From positions 62,001 to 126,000 of the forward strand of contig NZ_JAHCVJ010000006.1 in assembly GCF_018476885.1 (NCBI RefSeq): 64,000 nt of DNA, written 5' to 3'. The DNA comes from Geoanaerobacter pelophilus. GTDB lineage: Bacteria; Desulfobacterota; Desulfuromonadia; Geobacterales; DSM-12255. The number at the start of each line of letters is the position of its first letter. Within the stretch, counting starts at the first letter, position 1. Under the pieces are notes generated by a model. It did no database searches. It was given only the letters and a program-made list of their open reading frames with translations, and had not been told where the DNA came from. The position numbers and the translations under genes are program-made. Positions 8,962 to 17,996 of this stretch are shown here, piece by piece.

Positions 8962-9567
8962 TTGAACCCATTTAAATGGTTTTTTCTGTCATTGGGGGCA
9001 GTGATGCTCACATTTATGATAGGTGGCTGCCAGAGTTCCAAGATCAGTACGGCGTGGCGCGACGAGTCTTTTCGTCTGGAGAGCATAACAAAAGTTTTCG
9101 TAGTCTGTAACCTCAAAGATGACTTGTTGCGGAGGAAGGCGGAGGACGCTTTTGTCAGATTGCTGCAGCGCAGAGGCATAGATTCCATCCAGAGTTATCG
9201 GTTCTATCCGGAAACGAACCCTGAAAAAACAGAGATTGCCGGGAAGCTCAAACGAGAAGGGTATTCGAATGTTCTAATAGCAAAACTGTTGGATGAAAAA
9301 ACCGTGACCATCGATAATCTGCCTGCCTGCATGACACCTAACGACTGGAACCGCAGAGGGTGGTATCCTGCATACAATGAGGCCTGCGTGGGCGGGAAAT
9401 TCATTATCACTGTGGATACGCTGCGAATAGAAACTGCCTTATTTGCAGCGGATACAGATAAGCTGCTGTGGGCCACCCAGACTCAAACCGAGCTGACCGC
9501 AAACCCAACGACCGAGGATATCGATCAGTGGGTCACCCTGGTAATCAAAAACATGTTCGGCAAGTAA
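8962..9567 (+). CDS. Putative lipoprotein of unknown function
   Basis: The preferred start is a TTG at 8962, because AGGAGG lies 9 nt upstream and the resulting N-terminus (MNPFKWFFLSLGAVML...) is a clean lipoprotein signal ending in the lipobox-like MIGGC, with Cys at residue 23. A TTG 39 nt upstream would bury this signal. The mature 179 residues show no domain recognised with certainty. The pattern (STAWRDESF, then ITKVFVVCNLKDD, then YSNVLIAKLLDEKTV) resembles the DUF4136-like small lipoproteins. It is probably anchored in the inner leaflet of the outer membrane and lies downstream of the PAS protein. Confidence 0.72.
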   Translation: MNPFKWFFLSLGAVMLTFMIGGCQSSKISTAWRDESFRLESITKVFVVCNLKDDLLRRKAEDAFVRLLQRRGIDSIQSYRFYPETNPEKTEIAGKLKREGYSNVLIAKLLDEKTVTIDNLPACMTPNDWNRRGWYPAYNEACVGGKFIITVDTLRIETALFAADTDKLLWATQTQTELTANPTTEDIDQWVTLVIKNMFGK

Positions 9568-9585
9568 AACTAAAAGAGCATCTCT

Positions 9586-10134
9586 TCACGGTCGGGAGGG
9601 GCGTTTTCGCCGCGACACCTTTTCGATGATGTACCCCAGTGAGCGGTTGAGGAGGTGCTCCCGCCGCAGTATCGGGATCAACGGACGGCGACGGGTTCCC
9701 ACCAGCCTCACATCCGCAATTAATTCGGCATCTTCGCCATACGACAACCCTTCCATGTACACGGCAATTGCCTCATTTTTCTTCCCCTGCATCAGGAAAA
9801 CCCGGCCCAGGTACAGGTAATGCTTCGCTATTGCCGGCTCCTTTTCAAGGGCAAGGCGGCATAGTTCGACAGCGCGATCAAACTGGGTCCGCTCTTTTGC
9901 CAGGCAGAAACCGAGCGCGGAAGCAATCTCCGGAGTTTGAATATCGCTAAACGCCCGTTCCAGGCAGACAAGGGCAAGGAGAGAGTCGGTGTCAACTGCT
10001 GCCAGTCCCTTGGCTCGCAGCTCCGCAGCGGTGAGTCCTGCAATATCCTTTTCCAGAGAGGCCAGCCGTTCGTGCGGATCAATGTCCAGCAGGCTGACAA
10101 ACGGTAAATTTTCCAGGTCATCCTGATGTTGCAC
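9586..10134 (-). CDS. TPR-repeat protein of unknown function
   Basis: A 182-residue soluble protein, convergent with the lipoprotein gene and divergent from cysE. Two to three tetratricopeptide-like helix pairs are visible (about 70-150: ALVCLERAFSD, FDRAVELCRLALEKEPAIAKHYLYLGRVFLMQGKKNEAIAVY in pieces), ending in a very basic tail (EKVSRRKRPSRP). The start is a GTG at 10134 with an AAGGGGAT ribosome site 5 nt away. No signal peptide is seen, so a cytoplasmic scaffold role is likely, but the partner is unknown. Confidence 0.65.
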   Translation of the reverse strand: MQHQDDLENLPFVSLLDIDPHERLASLEKDIAGLTAAELRAKGLAAVDTDSLLALVCLERAFSDIQTPEIASALGFCLAKERTQFDRAVELCRLALEKEPAIAKHYLYLGRVFLMQGKKNEAIAVYMEGLSYGEDAELIADVRLVGTRRRPLIPILRREHLLNRSLGYIIEKVSRRKRPSRP

Positions 10135-10227
10135 GGTTATCCCCTTTGAAGAGTGTGCCCAGCAACTTTAAAATTTATCAGATCCCGCTAGCTTTGCAAG
10201 GTAGAGTTGTCTGCTCCTTGCCGGAGA

Positions 10228-10254
10228 TTGCGGGGAAATAATAATTGATATAAT
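10228..10254 (+). promoter_or_regulatory. Possible sigma-70 promoter of cysE
   Basis: A perfect -10 hexamer TATAAT lies at 10249-10254, about 96 nt before the cysE ATG. The only -35-like hexamer (TTGCGG, 10228-10233) is 15 nt upstream, a poor fit, so the call rests on the -10 box alone. Confidence 0.35.
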
Positions 10255-10350
10255 AAGTCAGGTATGTTACCAGATAAGTAGTGGTGTGATTTCAGTATCT
10301 TCTCTCACATTTTCGTTCTGGTCTTGTGAGATTTTGCATGAGGAGACGAT

Positions 10351-11022
10351 ATGTTCGCCAGGATGAAAGAGGATATAACTTCGGTTTTCGACCGTGACCC
10401 GGCAGCGCGCAACTTTTTTGAAGTACTTTTCTGCTATCCGGGGCTGCATGCGATCTGGATGCACCGGATTGGCCACTGGTTCTGGACACACGAGCTGTTT
10501 TTCCTGGGGCGGCTTACTTCACAGGTCAGCCGGTTCATTACCGGGATCGAGATCCATCCCGGTGCTAAAATCGGCCGCAAGTTTTTCATCGACCACGGCA
10601 TGGGGGTGGTTATCGGCGAGACTGCCGAGATCGGCGACAACGTCACCATGTATCACGGGGTCACCCTGGGGGGGGTCACCTGGGACAAGGTCAAGCGCCA
10701 CCCAACCATCGGCGATAATGTGGTAATCGGCTCCGGTGCCAAGGTACTCGGCCCCTTCACGGTCGGCAATGACAGCAAGATCGGTTCAAACTCGGTTGTG
10801 GTAAAAGAAGTGCCGCCCCATGCTTCGGTGGTCGGCATCCCGGGGCGGGTGGTCATGGCTGCCGAAGAGAAAAAGATCGGCAAGCCGGACCTTGAGCACG
10901 GCAAGATGCCGGACCCGGAAGCCAAGGCGATTTCCTGCCTGTTCGACCAGATCAGGGAGCTGGAGAAGAAGTACAGCGAGCTGGCCAAGGAACATGAAGA
11001 GTTGAAAAAGCGGCTCCAATAG
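10351..11022 (+). CDS. cysE: Serine O-acetyltransferase
   Basis: Acetylates L-serine with acetyl-CoA to O-acetylserine, committing it to cysteine synthesis. The 223 residues begin with the SAT helical domain, then left-handed beta-helix hexapeptide repeats (about 65-165, [35 protein letters not shown]). The catalytic His/Asp region IDHGMGV is present. The C-terminus is a short charged coiled coil ([20 protein letters not shown]). It is the only sulfur gene of the cysteine pathway here, but the next gene, mnmA, also uses cysteine-derived sulfur. The gene ends in a terminator hairpin. Confidence 0.94.
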   Translation: MFARMKEDITSVFDRDPAARNFFEVLFCYPGLHAIWMHRIGHWFWTHELFFLGRLTSQVSRFITGIEIHPGAKIGRKFFIDHGMGVVIGETAEIGDNVTMYHGVTLGGVTWDKVKRHPTIGDNVVIGSGAKVLGPFTVGNDSKIGSNSVVVKEVPPHASVVGIPGRVVMAAEEKKIGKPDLEHGKMPDPEAKAISCLFDQIRELEKKYSELAKEHEELKKRLQ

Positions 11023-11052
11023 TATATTCATACAGCAAGTCTGAGGAACAGT

Positions 11053-11082
11053 GGGAAGCCCGGAGGCTTCCCATTTTGTTTT
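11053..11082 (+). terminator. Intrinsic terminator after cysE
   Basis: Stem GGGAAGCC (11053-11060) pairs with GGCTTCCC (11065-11072) around a 4-nt loop and is followed by ATTTTGTTTT. It lies just before the mnmA ATG at 11099 and overlaps the region that an alternative upstream start for mnmA would occupy. This supports the downstream start. Confidence 0.85.
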
Positions 11083-11098
11083 AAAACTGCGAGGCACC

Positions 11099-12166
11099 AT
11101 GGGTGAGGCGGGTACAAAAAAAAGGGTAGCGGTCGCCATGAGCGGCGGGGTTGATTCCTCGGTAACAGCTGCCATGCTGCAACGCGAAGGGTACGAAGTC
11201 TTCGGCATCACCATGCAGGTGCTGGACGACGAGCGACGGCAGCATATCGACGATGCCGCGGCCGTTGCCGCCCAGCTCGGCATTGCCCATCATGTGGTCG
11301 ATCTGGTCGAGCCGTTTCGCCAAGCAGTTAAAGAATACTTCATTGCCGAATACCGCGCCGGGCGGACCCCCAATCCCTGTGCCAGGTGCAACCCGCTGAT
11401 CAAGTTCGGACTGCTGCTCGACAAGGGGCTGGAGCTTGGCGCCGACTACCTGGCAACCGGCCATTATGCGCGGGTAGAGCATCCGGCAGACGCCTTGCCG
11501 CGGCTCCTCAAGGGGCTTGATCCCCGCAAAGACCAGTCTTATTTCCTCTTCAGCCTTAGCAGCAGCCAGCTCGCCAGGGTACTGTTCCCGCTCGGCGGCT
11601 ATACCAAGGATACGGTCAGGCAGATGGCTGCCGAAATGGGCCTGGTGGTCAAGAACAAAGGGGACAGCCAGGAGATCTGTTTTATTGCCGATGACGACTA
11701 TATCCGCTTCCTGGAAGAGGTGGGGGGGCTTACCGGTCAGCAAGGCAAAGTCGTTGACCGCTGTGGCCGGGTATTGGGGAAGCATAACGGCATCCACCGC
11801 TACACCGTCGGCCAGCGCCGGGGGCTTGGCATTGCCTGGAGCGAACCACTCTATGTTCTCGGGGTCGATGCCGCCAATAACGAACTGCTTGCCGGTACCG
11901 AGGGTGAACTGTATTGCACCGGCCTGTTCGCCTCCGGTTTCAACTGGCTTTGCACCCCTGAGCTGCCTCTGGCTGCGGCATGCAAGATCAGGTACCGGCA
12001 CCAGCCCGTCCCCTGCGAGGTTACGGCTGCCGGCGAAGGACTATTCGAGGTCCGCTTCAGCGAGCCGCAGAAATCGGTGACCCCTGGCCAGGCAGTGGTG
12101 CTCTATCGTGACGACCAGGTTCTGGGTGGCGGCTGGATAGAAAAAGCCGTGAATGGTGCAATGTGA
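11099..12166 (+). CDS. mnmA: tRNA-specific 2-thiouridylase
   Basis: Thiolates U34 of tRNA-Lys/Glu/Gln using ATP and sulfur relayed from a cysteine desulfurase. The 355 residues from ATG 11099 (GAGG 5 nt upstream) contain the PP-loop motif AMSGGVDSS near residue 12. The first catalytic Cys is in NPCARCN and the second in DSQEICFI, and the C-terminal beta-barrel domain is present. A GTG 48 nt upstream lies in the cysE terminator and is rejected. No cysteine desulfurase gene is adjacent, unlike in many Geobacter relatives. The stop overlaps the mtaB GTG by 4 nt. Confidence 0.93.
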   Translation: MGEAGTKKRVAVAMSGGVDSSVTAAMLQREGYEVFGITMQVLDDERRQHIDDAAAVAAQLGIAHHVVDLVEPFRQAVKEYFIAEYRAGRTPNPCARCNPLIKFGLLLDKGLELGADYLATGHYARVEHPADALPRLLKGLDPRKDQSYFLFSLSSSQLARVLFPLGGYTKDTVRQMAAEMGLVVKNKGDSQEICFIADDDYIRFLEEVGGLTGQQGKVVDRCGRVLGKHNGIHRYTVGQRRGLGIAWSEPLYVLGVDAANNELLAGTEGELYCTGLFASGFNWLCTPELPLAAACKIRYRHQPVPCEVTAAGEGLFEVRFSEPQKSVTPGQAVVLYRDDQVLGGGWIEKAVNGAM

Positions 12167-13470
12167 ACAGTGAAATGAAACGCGTGGCCATCACCACCCT
12201 GGGATGTAAGACCAACCAGTTCGAATCTGCCGCCATCCGTGAGTCGCTGGAAAGGTCGGGGTTCAGCATTGTCCCGTTTGAGGAGGCTGCGGATGTCTAT
12301 GTCATCAACAGCTGCACCGTTACCGCCCGCACCGATGCCGAATCGCGCAAGCTGGTGCGCCGCGCCAAGCGCCGGAACCCGGAGGCGCGCATCGTCGTCA
12401 CCGGCTGTTACGCCCAGGTTGCCCCGGAAATCCTGGCCGCCATGCCCGAGGTCGAACTGGTCATCGGCAATGAAGAGAAAAAACAGCTCGTCGAACTGCT
12501 GAGCACGACCGGCCCGGCGGCAAAGGTGAAGGTTGCCGATATCAGCGCCATTGCCGAGACCGGGAGCCTGGGGCTGGAAAGCTTTGCCGAGCACACCCGG
12601 GCCTTTCTCCAGGTGCAGAACGGCTGCGACAGCTTTTGCTCCTACTGCATCGTGCCGTATGCGCGCGGCCGGAGCCGGAGCGTGCCGTTGGAAGAGGTGC
12701 TTGACGGCATCGCCCGCCTGGCCGGAGAAGGGTTCCGCGAGGTGGTCCTGACTGGTATTCACCTGGGGAACTATGGCCGCGATCTCTCGCCCAAGTCGTC
12801 CCTGTTGCCGCTGCTGCGCGCCGCCGAACAGCGCGGGGTGCCGCAGAGGCTTCGGCTCGGTTCCCTTGAACCGCTGGACATAACGCCGGAACTGATCGAC
12901 TGCATCAGCAGCTCCGCAATCATCTGTCCCCATCTCCATATCCCGCTGCAGAGCGGTTCCGACAGTGTACTGTCCCGGATGAACCGGGGATACGGCGCCG
13001 ACTATTTTCAGGATCTCTGCCTGCGGGCTTTCGCGGCGATCCCGGATCTCTGCCTTGGTTTCGACGTCATTGCCGGCTTTCCCGGAGAAACCGACGCCGA
13101 GTTTAGCGCAACAACCGCGCTTATCGAACAGCTTCCCGTCGCCTACCTGCATGTGTTCCCATTCTCTTCCCGCCCTGGAACCAAGGCAGCCGGCATGCCG
13201 GGCCAGCTGCAAAGCCGCGTGATTACCGAGCGGGCAGAACTGTTGAGGAGCCTCGGAGAAAAGAAGAAACGACAGTATCTGCGCCGTTTCCGTGGCCGCA
13301 CCCTGCAGCCGCTGGTGCTGAAACGGGACAGCGACGGGCTGTGGAACGGGCTGACGGCAAACTACCTGCCGGTCACATTTGCTGCCGAAGGCGATTTTGC
13401 CAATAATATTGTCGCAGTCCGGGTGGTAAATGCCGATGGGGAAACATTAGTGGCAGAACTGTTGCAATAG
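12163..13470 (+). CDS. mtaB: tRNA t6A37 methylthiotransferase MtaB
   Basis: Radical SAM enzyme that converts t6A37 to ms2t6A37 in tRNAs decoding ANN codons. The domain order is an N-terminal UPF0004 domain with cluster cysteines (TLGCKTNQ near 15, INSCTVT near 50, VTGCYAQ near 84), the radical SAM core with CDSFCSYC near residue 154, and a C-terminal TRAM-like region. CKTNQ with the 435-residue length fits MtaB rather than MiaB or RimO. The start is GTG 12163, overlapping mnmA, or ATG 12175; both lack a strong ribosome site. Pairing with mnmA makes a tRNA sulfur-modification unit. Confidence 0.92.
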   Translation: MNSEMKRVAITTLGCKTNQFESAAIRESLERSGFSIVPFEEAADVYVINSCTVTARTDAESRKLVRRAKRRNPEARIVVTGCYAQVAPEILAAMPEVELVIGNEEKKQLVELLSTTGPAAKVKVADISAIAETGSLGLESFAEHTRAFLQVQNGCDSFCSYCIVPYARGRSRSVPLEEVLDGIARLAGEGFREVVLTGIHLGNYGRDLSPKSSLLPLLRAAEQRGVPQRLRLGSLEPLDITPELIDCISSSAIICPHLHIPLQSGSDSVLSRMNRGYGADYFQDLCLRAFAAIPDLCLGFDVIAGFPGETDAEFSATTALIEQLPVAYLHVFPFSSRPGTKAAGMPGQLQSRVITERAELLRSLGEKKKRQYLRRFRGRTLQPLVLKRDSDGLWNGLTANYLPVTFAAEGDFANNIVAVRVVNADGETLVAELLQ

Positions 13471-13492
13471 CAGTGCAGGGGGAGTATTGGGT

Positions 13493-14914
13493 ATGTCCGA
13501 CACATTTGTATCTGCACAGTTGCCGCTTGCGCTGTTCCTTGATGATGACAGTGATTTTTTTAACGAGATCCGCTTTGTTGCCGAGACCAGCGGGCTTTGC
13601 CAGGTCGAGACCCTTTCCGAGAGCAGCAGGCTCCTGTCAGAGCTGGCTCAGCAACGTTATGCGGTCCTGTTCATGGATTGGGTCATGCCGTTTGTCACCG
13701 GTTCCGACCTCCTGCCGGTGATCAACAAGGAATACCCGTCGCTGCCGGTGGTCGTCATGACCGGCATCAGCGATATCAGTAATGCGGTGCGCTGCATGAA
13801 ACAGGGGGCGATAGATTACCTCACCAAGCCGCTGGATGCCAACCGCTTCATCACCTGCCTGACCAATGCCCTGAAAATATCGGAACTGTCGAGCCAGAAT
13901 CGGCAGCTCAAGGAATACCTGCTCGGCACCCCTTTGGAGAAACCGGAGAACTTCCGGCATATCATCACCTGCAGCGACAAGATGCAGGCTCTGTTCAAGC
14001 TGATCGAGACTGTTGCTCCCTCGCGTTACCCGGTGTTCATCACCGGCGAGACCGGGGTGGGCAAAGAGCTGATCGCCTCGGCGGTGCACAAGGCCAGCGG
14101 CCTCAAAGGGAAGTTCGTACCGCTCAATGTGGCAGGCCTTGACCCCCTGATGTTCGACGACACCCTGTTCGGCCACAAGAAGGGCGCCTATACCGGGGCT
14201 TCGGAATCGCGGGAAGGGTTGATCGGCCAGGCCCAGGGCGGGACGCTGTTTCTCGACGAGATCGGCGACCTCAGCCACCAGTCCCAGGTCAAACTGCTGC
14301 GGCTGTTGCAGGAAAACGAGTATTACCGGCTCGGCTCAGACCTCATCCAGAAGAGCGATGCCCGGATTGTCGCCGCTTCCAACAGGGATTTTAAAAAGCT
14401 GCTGAGCGAGGGTAAATTCAGGGAAGACCTGTATCATCGCCTCTGTTACCATCAATTGAGTATCCCTTCGCTGCGGGCGCGCAAGGAGGACATTCTCCTG
14501 CTGGTCAGCCATTTTGCCGGGCTGGCAGCGGCAAGTGTCGGCAAATCGGTGCCGTGCCTGTCGGCAGAGCTGCAGTTCATGCTTTGCGATTACGATTTCC
14601 CTGGCAACGTCAGAGAGTTGGTAAACCGGGTCAGCAACGCGGTGGTGGTGAATCGGAGCGGCCTGCTCACCCAGGAGGATTTCCCGGGGATGACGCCCAA
14701 GCATGAGGTGTTGGGAGATACCCAGGGCAATTGCGGCGGTCAGTTCAGTATGCATCTGGTCTTTCCGGAGTTTCCCACCCTGGAGCTGATCGAGCAGATC
14801 ATGATCAATGAGGCGTTGAAGCGGAGTAATGGCCGAAAGGGGATGGCTGCCGAACTACTCGGCATTACCAGGCAGACCTTGCGCAACAGGATGGAAGGTT
14901 TTGAGTCGGCCTGA
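13493..14914 (+). CDS. Sigma-54-dependent response regulator (NtrC family)
   Basis: A 473-residue transcription activator. The receiver domain (about 10-125) has acidic residues LDDDSD, phospho-acceptor Asp in LFMDWVMP, MTGIS and the Lys of YLTKPLD. The AAA+ domain (about 160-385) has Walker A GETGVGKE, an intact sigma-54 contact loop GAYTGA and Walker B GGTLFLDEIGD. The C-terminal Fis-type helix-turn-helix reads RKGMAAELLGITRQTLRNR. The ATG at 13493 has AGGGGGAG 8 nt upstream. It converges on a histidine kinase with only 9 nt between stops, which is its likely partner. Candidate sigma-54 promoters lie upstream of that kinase (16575) and at 21321. Confidence 0.9.
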   Translation: MSDTFVSAQLPLALFLDDDSDFFNEIRFVAETSGLCQVETLSESSRLLSELAQQRYAVLFMDWVMPFVTGSDLLPVINKEYPSLPVVVMTGISDISNAVRCMKQGAIDYLTKPLDANRFITCLTNALKISELSSQNRQLKEYLLGTPLEKPENFRHIITCSDKMQALFKLIETVAPSRYPVFITGETGVGKELIASAVHKASGLKGKFVPLNVAGLDPLMFDDTLFGHKKGAYTGASESREGLIGQAQGGTLFLDEIGDLSHQSQVKLLRLLQENEYYRLGSDLIQKSDARIVAASNRDFKKLLSEGKFREDLYHRLCYHQLSIPSLRARKEDILLLVSHFAGLAAASVGKSVPCLSAELQFMLCDYDFPGNVRELVNRVSNAVVVNRSGLLTQEDFPGMTPKHEVLGDTQGNCGGQFSMHLVFPEFPTLELIEQIMINEALKRSNGRKGMAAELLGITRQTLRNRMEGFESA

Positions 14915-14923
14915 TTTTGAGGG

Positions 14924-16501
14924 TTATTGATTGCCGGCAGCCGGCAGCCGGACCGTGAACGTTGTTCCCGAGCCCGCAGCAGAGTCAAAGGTGAGCGAAC
15001 CGTTATGCTCGCTGATGATGTAGTTGGAAATGTACAGCCCGAGGCCGCTCCCACCTTTTTCAAGGCGGGTAGAGACGAACGGCTCCATCAACCTGTTCCT
15101 GATCTCTTGGGGAATCCCTGTCCCGCTGTCCTTGACCGAAACCATTACTTCCCCGGTTTTGTCGTCAATCCCGGTAATAACTGCGATTGCGCCGCGGTCC
15201 CCTGCGGGAATCGCCTGCATGGCATTCATCAGCAGATTGGTCACCACCTGGCCAAGTTGATAGCGATTGCCGGACACCGGCGGTATCCCTTCCGGAAGTT
15301 GCCGGTCAATGGAGATATCTTCCAAAAGCCGGTGGGCGTTGATGATCGAAAGGGCGTCATTGACCACCCTGTTGATGCTGATAGGCTCAAACAGTGAGCT
15401 CTGTTCGCCGATACTGTACTCTCTAAGGTTTTTCAGCACTTGATCGATCCGCACCGTACAGCGGTTGATCAGTTCCAGCGAGTTGGCAACCTCAATCCGC
15501 GACATACTGTACTGCATCCCGCCAAGCACGAAATCACCCTCATCCTGCGCCACCTTGTCGAGGATCGCCACCACATCGTTCCAGGTCTTGGCGAACTTCT
15601 GCCCGGCCAGTCTGATGGCCCCATTGGGGGTATTGATCTCGTGGGCAGCGCTTGACACCAGCAACCCCAGCGAGGTCATCCGGTTGGTCTGGATCAGCTT
15701 GGCCATGATCTTTTTGCGCTCTTCCTGTACCTCGGTTTTCATGGCCTCGATCAGCTCGTTCTGTAGCCTGGCATTATCTGCTTCTCTCAGTTGCAGGGCG
15801 CTTGCCAGGTCGTTGATGGCCGATGCGGCATCAGCCAGTTCATCCTGGCCACAGCCGACTATTCTGGCGGAATAGTCACCGCCGTGCATTGCCTTGAGAC
15901 CGTTCACCAGCGGTTTGATCGAGCTGGTGGCCCAGCGGACGATCAGGTAGGAGATGAAGATGAACAGCAGCCAGAACAGCAGCCCGGTGACCGTGGTGGT
16001 TGCCACCAGAGAGAGGACCTGCTTGTTCAACTCCTCATTGTTCATCACCACCCGCACCTTGCCGATGTCCCTGGCAGTTGAGGCCTTGCCCCCCATCAGT
16101 TGATCGACCGTCGGCCCGAAATCACCGGAAGTGACCTTGGCTTCGCTTTTTATAAAGTCTTTGTCGGCAGCCTCGCTGTATAGAGAGACTTCGGCAATGG
16201 CCGCTCCGTTTTCATCAAAGACCGCAACTTTATGAACCCCTTTTTGTCTGGCGGTTTCCGTTGCGTAATAAGCCACCGCATCCTTGTCACCGGAAAAAAG
16301 TGGCAGCCGCACCCTGCTGGAGAGCTGCTTGGCATGCAGTTCTGCTTTCTCTGCACTGATCCTTTTGAACAGCGGGATGTCGTGAGCTATCCATAAACAG
16401 GTAAAGGCGGCCGACATCAGCAGGGTAAAGAGAGAGAAGGCGGCGAAAAGCCTGAAACGGAGACTTCCCGGCAGCCGGTTTTTGCGTTGTTCACCAGTCA
16501 T
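14924..16501 (-). CDS. Membrane sensor histidine kinase
   Basis: The 525 residues run: membrane helix (about 18-40), periplasmic sensor domain (about 45-170), second helix (about 178-198), HAMP (about 200-250), coiled coil, HisKA with phospho-acceptor His in SSAAHEINTPNG near residue 287, then HATPase_c with N box NLLMNAMQAI, G1 DSGTGIP and G2 GGSGLGLYIS. It should phosphorylate the adjacent convergent sigma-54 regulator. The signal is unknown. The ATG has AAGGA 5 nt upstream. A GG-N10-GC sigma-54-type promoter and a TTGTGTAAC motif lie in the leader, suggesting self-control through its own regulator. Confidence 0.9.
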   Translation of the reverse strand: MTGEQRKNRLPGSLRFRLFAAFSLFTLLMSAAFTCLWIAHDIPLFKRISAEKAELHAKQLSSRVRLPLFSGDKDAVAYYATETARQKGVHKVAVFDENGAAIAEVSLYSEAADKDFIKSEAKVTSGDFGPTVDQLMGGKASTARDIGKVRVVMNNEELNKQVLSLVATTTVTGLLFWLLFIFISYLIVRWATSSIKPLVNGLKAMHGGDYSARIVGCGQDELADAASAINDLASALQLREADNARLQNELIEAMKTEVQEERKKIMAKLIQTNRMTSLGLLVSSAAHEINTPNGAIRLAGQKFAKTWNDVVAILDKVAQDEGDFVLGGMQYSMSRIEVANSLELINRCTVRIDQVLKNLREYSIGEQSSLFEPISINRVVNDALSIINAHRLLEDISIDRQLPEGIPPVSGNRYQLGQVVTNLLMNAMQAIPAGDRGAIAVITGIDDKTGEVMVSVKDSGTGIPQEIRNRLMEPFVSTRLEKGGSGLGLYISNYIISEHNGSLTFDSAAGSGTTFTVRLPAAGNQ

Positions 16502-16544
16502 TTTATTCCTTGAATAGAGCCGGCAACGGTCAGGTTGCTAGTTT

Positions 16545-16590
16545 GTTACACAATTACATGTAGTTGTAAAGATAGCACAGATTGTGCCGG
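16545..16590 (-). promoter_or_regulatory. Candidate sigma-54 promoter of the sensor kinase, with TTGTGTAAC motif
   Basis: Read on the minus strand, CGGCACAATCTGTGCT (16589-16574) keeps the GG-N10-GC spacing of -24/-12 elements: GGCAC matches fully and the -12 box reads GTGC instead of TTGC. Transcription would start near 16563, 60 nt before the ATG. The same bases form an inverted repeat GCACA-gat-TGTGC, so an operator is an alternative. Downstream, 16545-16553 holds TTGTGTAAC on the minus strand, a motif repeated at 21157 and 30559. Confidence 0.45.
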
Positions 16591-16650
16591 AAATGATAGG
16601 AGGTGTTGGCCGGTGATTATTTGTAAGCTACGGCAGTCGAACTTGTCGGA

Positions 16651-17934
16651 CTAGCGCGGCAGGTCCTGGACAACCATCTGTTCCAGGGTGGCGTCGTAGA
16701 AGTCGCGGCGGCAGGCCACATCGTCCATGGCACCGGTCTTCATGAAGGTCAGCAGGCGGCAGCCGCCGAAACAGAGCGGCAGGTAGGGGCAGGCCAGGCA
16801 TTCATCATTCTGCCAGAGGTTCAGGTTGTGGGAGGCCGAATAGTCGCGGATGCCGGTGGCCAGCGTCCCGATACACAGTTCCGGCCAGCCCATGAAGCCG
16901 GGGCATTTGTAGATGGCGCCGTCCCAGTTGACCACCATGTCGTTGGCGAACTCCACCATGCAGGCCCCCATGGCAGGTTTTTCCACCTTGAAGCCGCGCC
17001 GCAGGGTCTCCTGCCGCAGCAGCAGGCTCGCCTCGGCCAGCCATGGCTCGTCGCACGACCGGCAGCAGCCGGTCGCGTCGTGGATGGTGTTGCTGCCGGA
17101 TTTGGGGAGGATCGGCGCAAAGACCACCGGGTCGAGCCGTTGCGGATCGATTCCGGCGGCGAGCATGGCGTCGAGCATCTTTGGAAACTCGGTATAGTTG
17201 TCCCGGGTAAAGTTCCCCCCTGGCTTGAGGGTGACCAGCCGGTGGACCGCAGCGATATTGGCCAGGATGGTGTCGAAGCTCCCTTTGCCGGATACGAAGG
17301 GGCGTTGCGGGTCGTGGATCTCCCTGGGGCCGTCCAGGGTAACCTGGGCCGCGGTCAGCCCCAGCGGCAGCAGTTCCTCTACCACTTCAGGGGTGAGCAG
17401 GGTGGCGTTGGTCACCATGGTGCAGCTGAATTTGGTCCCCTGGTTCCTGGCCGCTTGTTGCAGTTCCGCTGCTATCCGCTTGAGCATGGGCAGCGCCATC
17501 AACGGCTCTCCGCCGTAGAAGCGGATTTGCACGTCACGACCCTTGGCGATCTGCTCCTGTTGGATATATACGACCAGCAGGTCTGCGGTTTCCGCCGTCA
17601 TCTGCTGATTGCGCCGGAACTCCTCCTCGAAGCAGTAGGGGCAGGCGAGGTTGCACGCCATGGTCAGCACTACGGTTGCCGAAAAGTTGGTGCTCCGCTC
17701 ATTGCTTTTAGCCACGATATTAGCCATGGCCTCCCGCTCCGCAGCCGGATCGTCCACCAGCAGCTCCAGCCGTTTCAGGGTGGCCCGGTCGCTCTCGGAC
17801 AGGGTGTTGTCCCTGATGGCGGCCAGCTTGGCCTCGCTCAGCCGCACCAGCGAACCTTTTTTCGTGGAGTAGAGCAGGTGATGGCCTGGCCGTTGCGGGT
17901 CAGGGTAGATTTTCAGGTAGCAGGACAGCGGCAT
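16651..17934 (-). CDS. Radical SAM/SPASM peptide maturase (geopeptide type)
   Basis: A 427-residue enzyme expected to modify the small Cys-rich peptide encoded directly upstream. The radical SAM core has the cluster motif CNLACPYC near residue 93, followed by the FYGGEPL glycine motif. The C-terminal part carries many cysteines typical of SPASM/twitch auxiliary clusters (GCCRSC, GACMVEF, YKCPGF, CLACPYLPLCFGGC). The ATG at 17934 is chosen because GGAG lies 5 nt upstream and a longer frame would run over the precursor gene. From memory, this matches the Geobacter 'geopeptide' maturase family; the exact modification (for example a thioether) is unknown. Confidence 0.85.
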   Translation of the reverse strand: MPLSCYLKIYPDPQRPGHHLLYSTKKGSLVRLSEAKLAAIRDNTLSESDRATLKRLELLVDDPAAEREAMANIVAKSNERSTNFSATVVLTMACNLACPYCFEEEFRRNQQMTAETADLLVVYIQQEQIAKGRDVQIRFYGGEPLMALPMLKRIAAELQQAARNQGTKFSCTMVTNATLLTPEVVEELLPLGLTAAQVTLDGPREIHDPQRPFVSGKGSFDTILANIAAVHRLVTLKPGGNFTRDNYTEFPKMLDAMLAAGIDPQRLDPVVFAPILPKSGSNTIHDATGCCRSCDEPWLAEASLLLRQETLRRGFKVEKPAMGACMVEFANDMVVNWDGAIYKCPGFMGWPELCIGTLATGIRDYSASHNLNLWQNDECLACPYLPLCFGGCRLLTFMKTGAMDDVACRRDFYDATLEQMVVQDLPR

Positions 17935-17963
17935 TGGTGCTCCGGGTGAGGGGAATGATGAAG

Positions 17964-17980
17964 GGGGGCGCGAGGCCCCC
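17964..17980 (-). promoter_or_regulatory. Stem-loop between precursor peptide and maturase genes
   Basis: GGGGGC (17964-17969) and GCCCCC (17975-17980) form a 6-bp all-GC stem with a 5-nt loop in the 62-nt gap between the precursor stop and the maturase start. No T-run follows on the minus strand. RiPP operons often have such a hairpin, which lowers read-through so that precursor exceeds enzyme; that role is inferred here. Confidence 0.6.
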
Positions 17981-17996
17981 TTTGGGTTGTTTCTGT

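Noticed and set aside
16828-17949. A 373-codon plus-strand frame opposite the radical SAM maturase
   Set aside because: Composition is typical antisense shadow; the minus-strand frame carries all cluster motifs and a good ribosome site.
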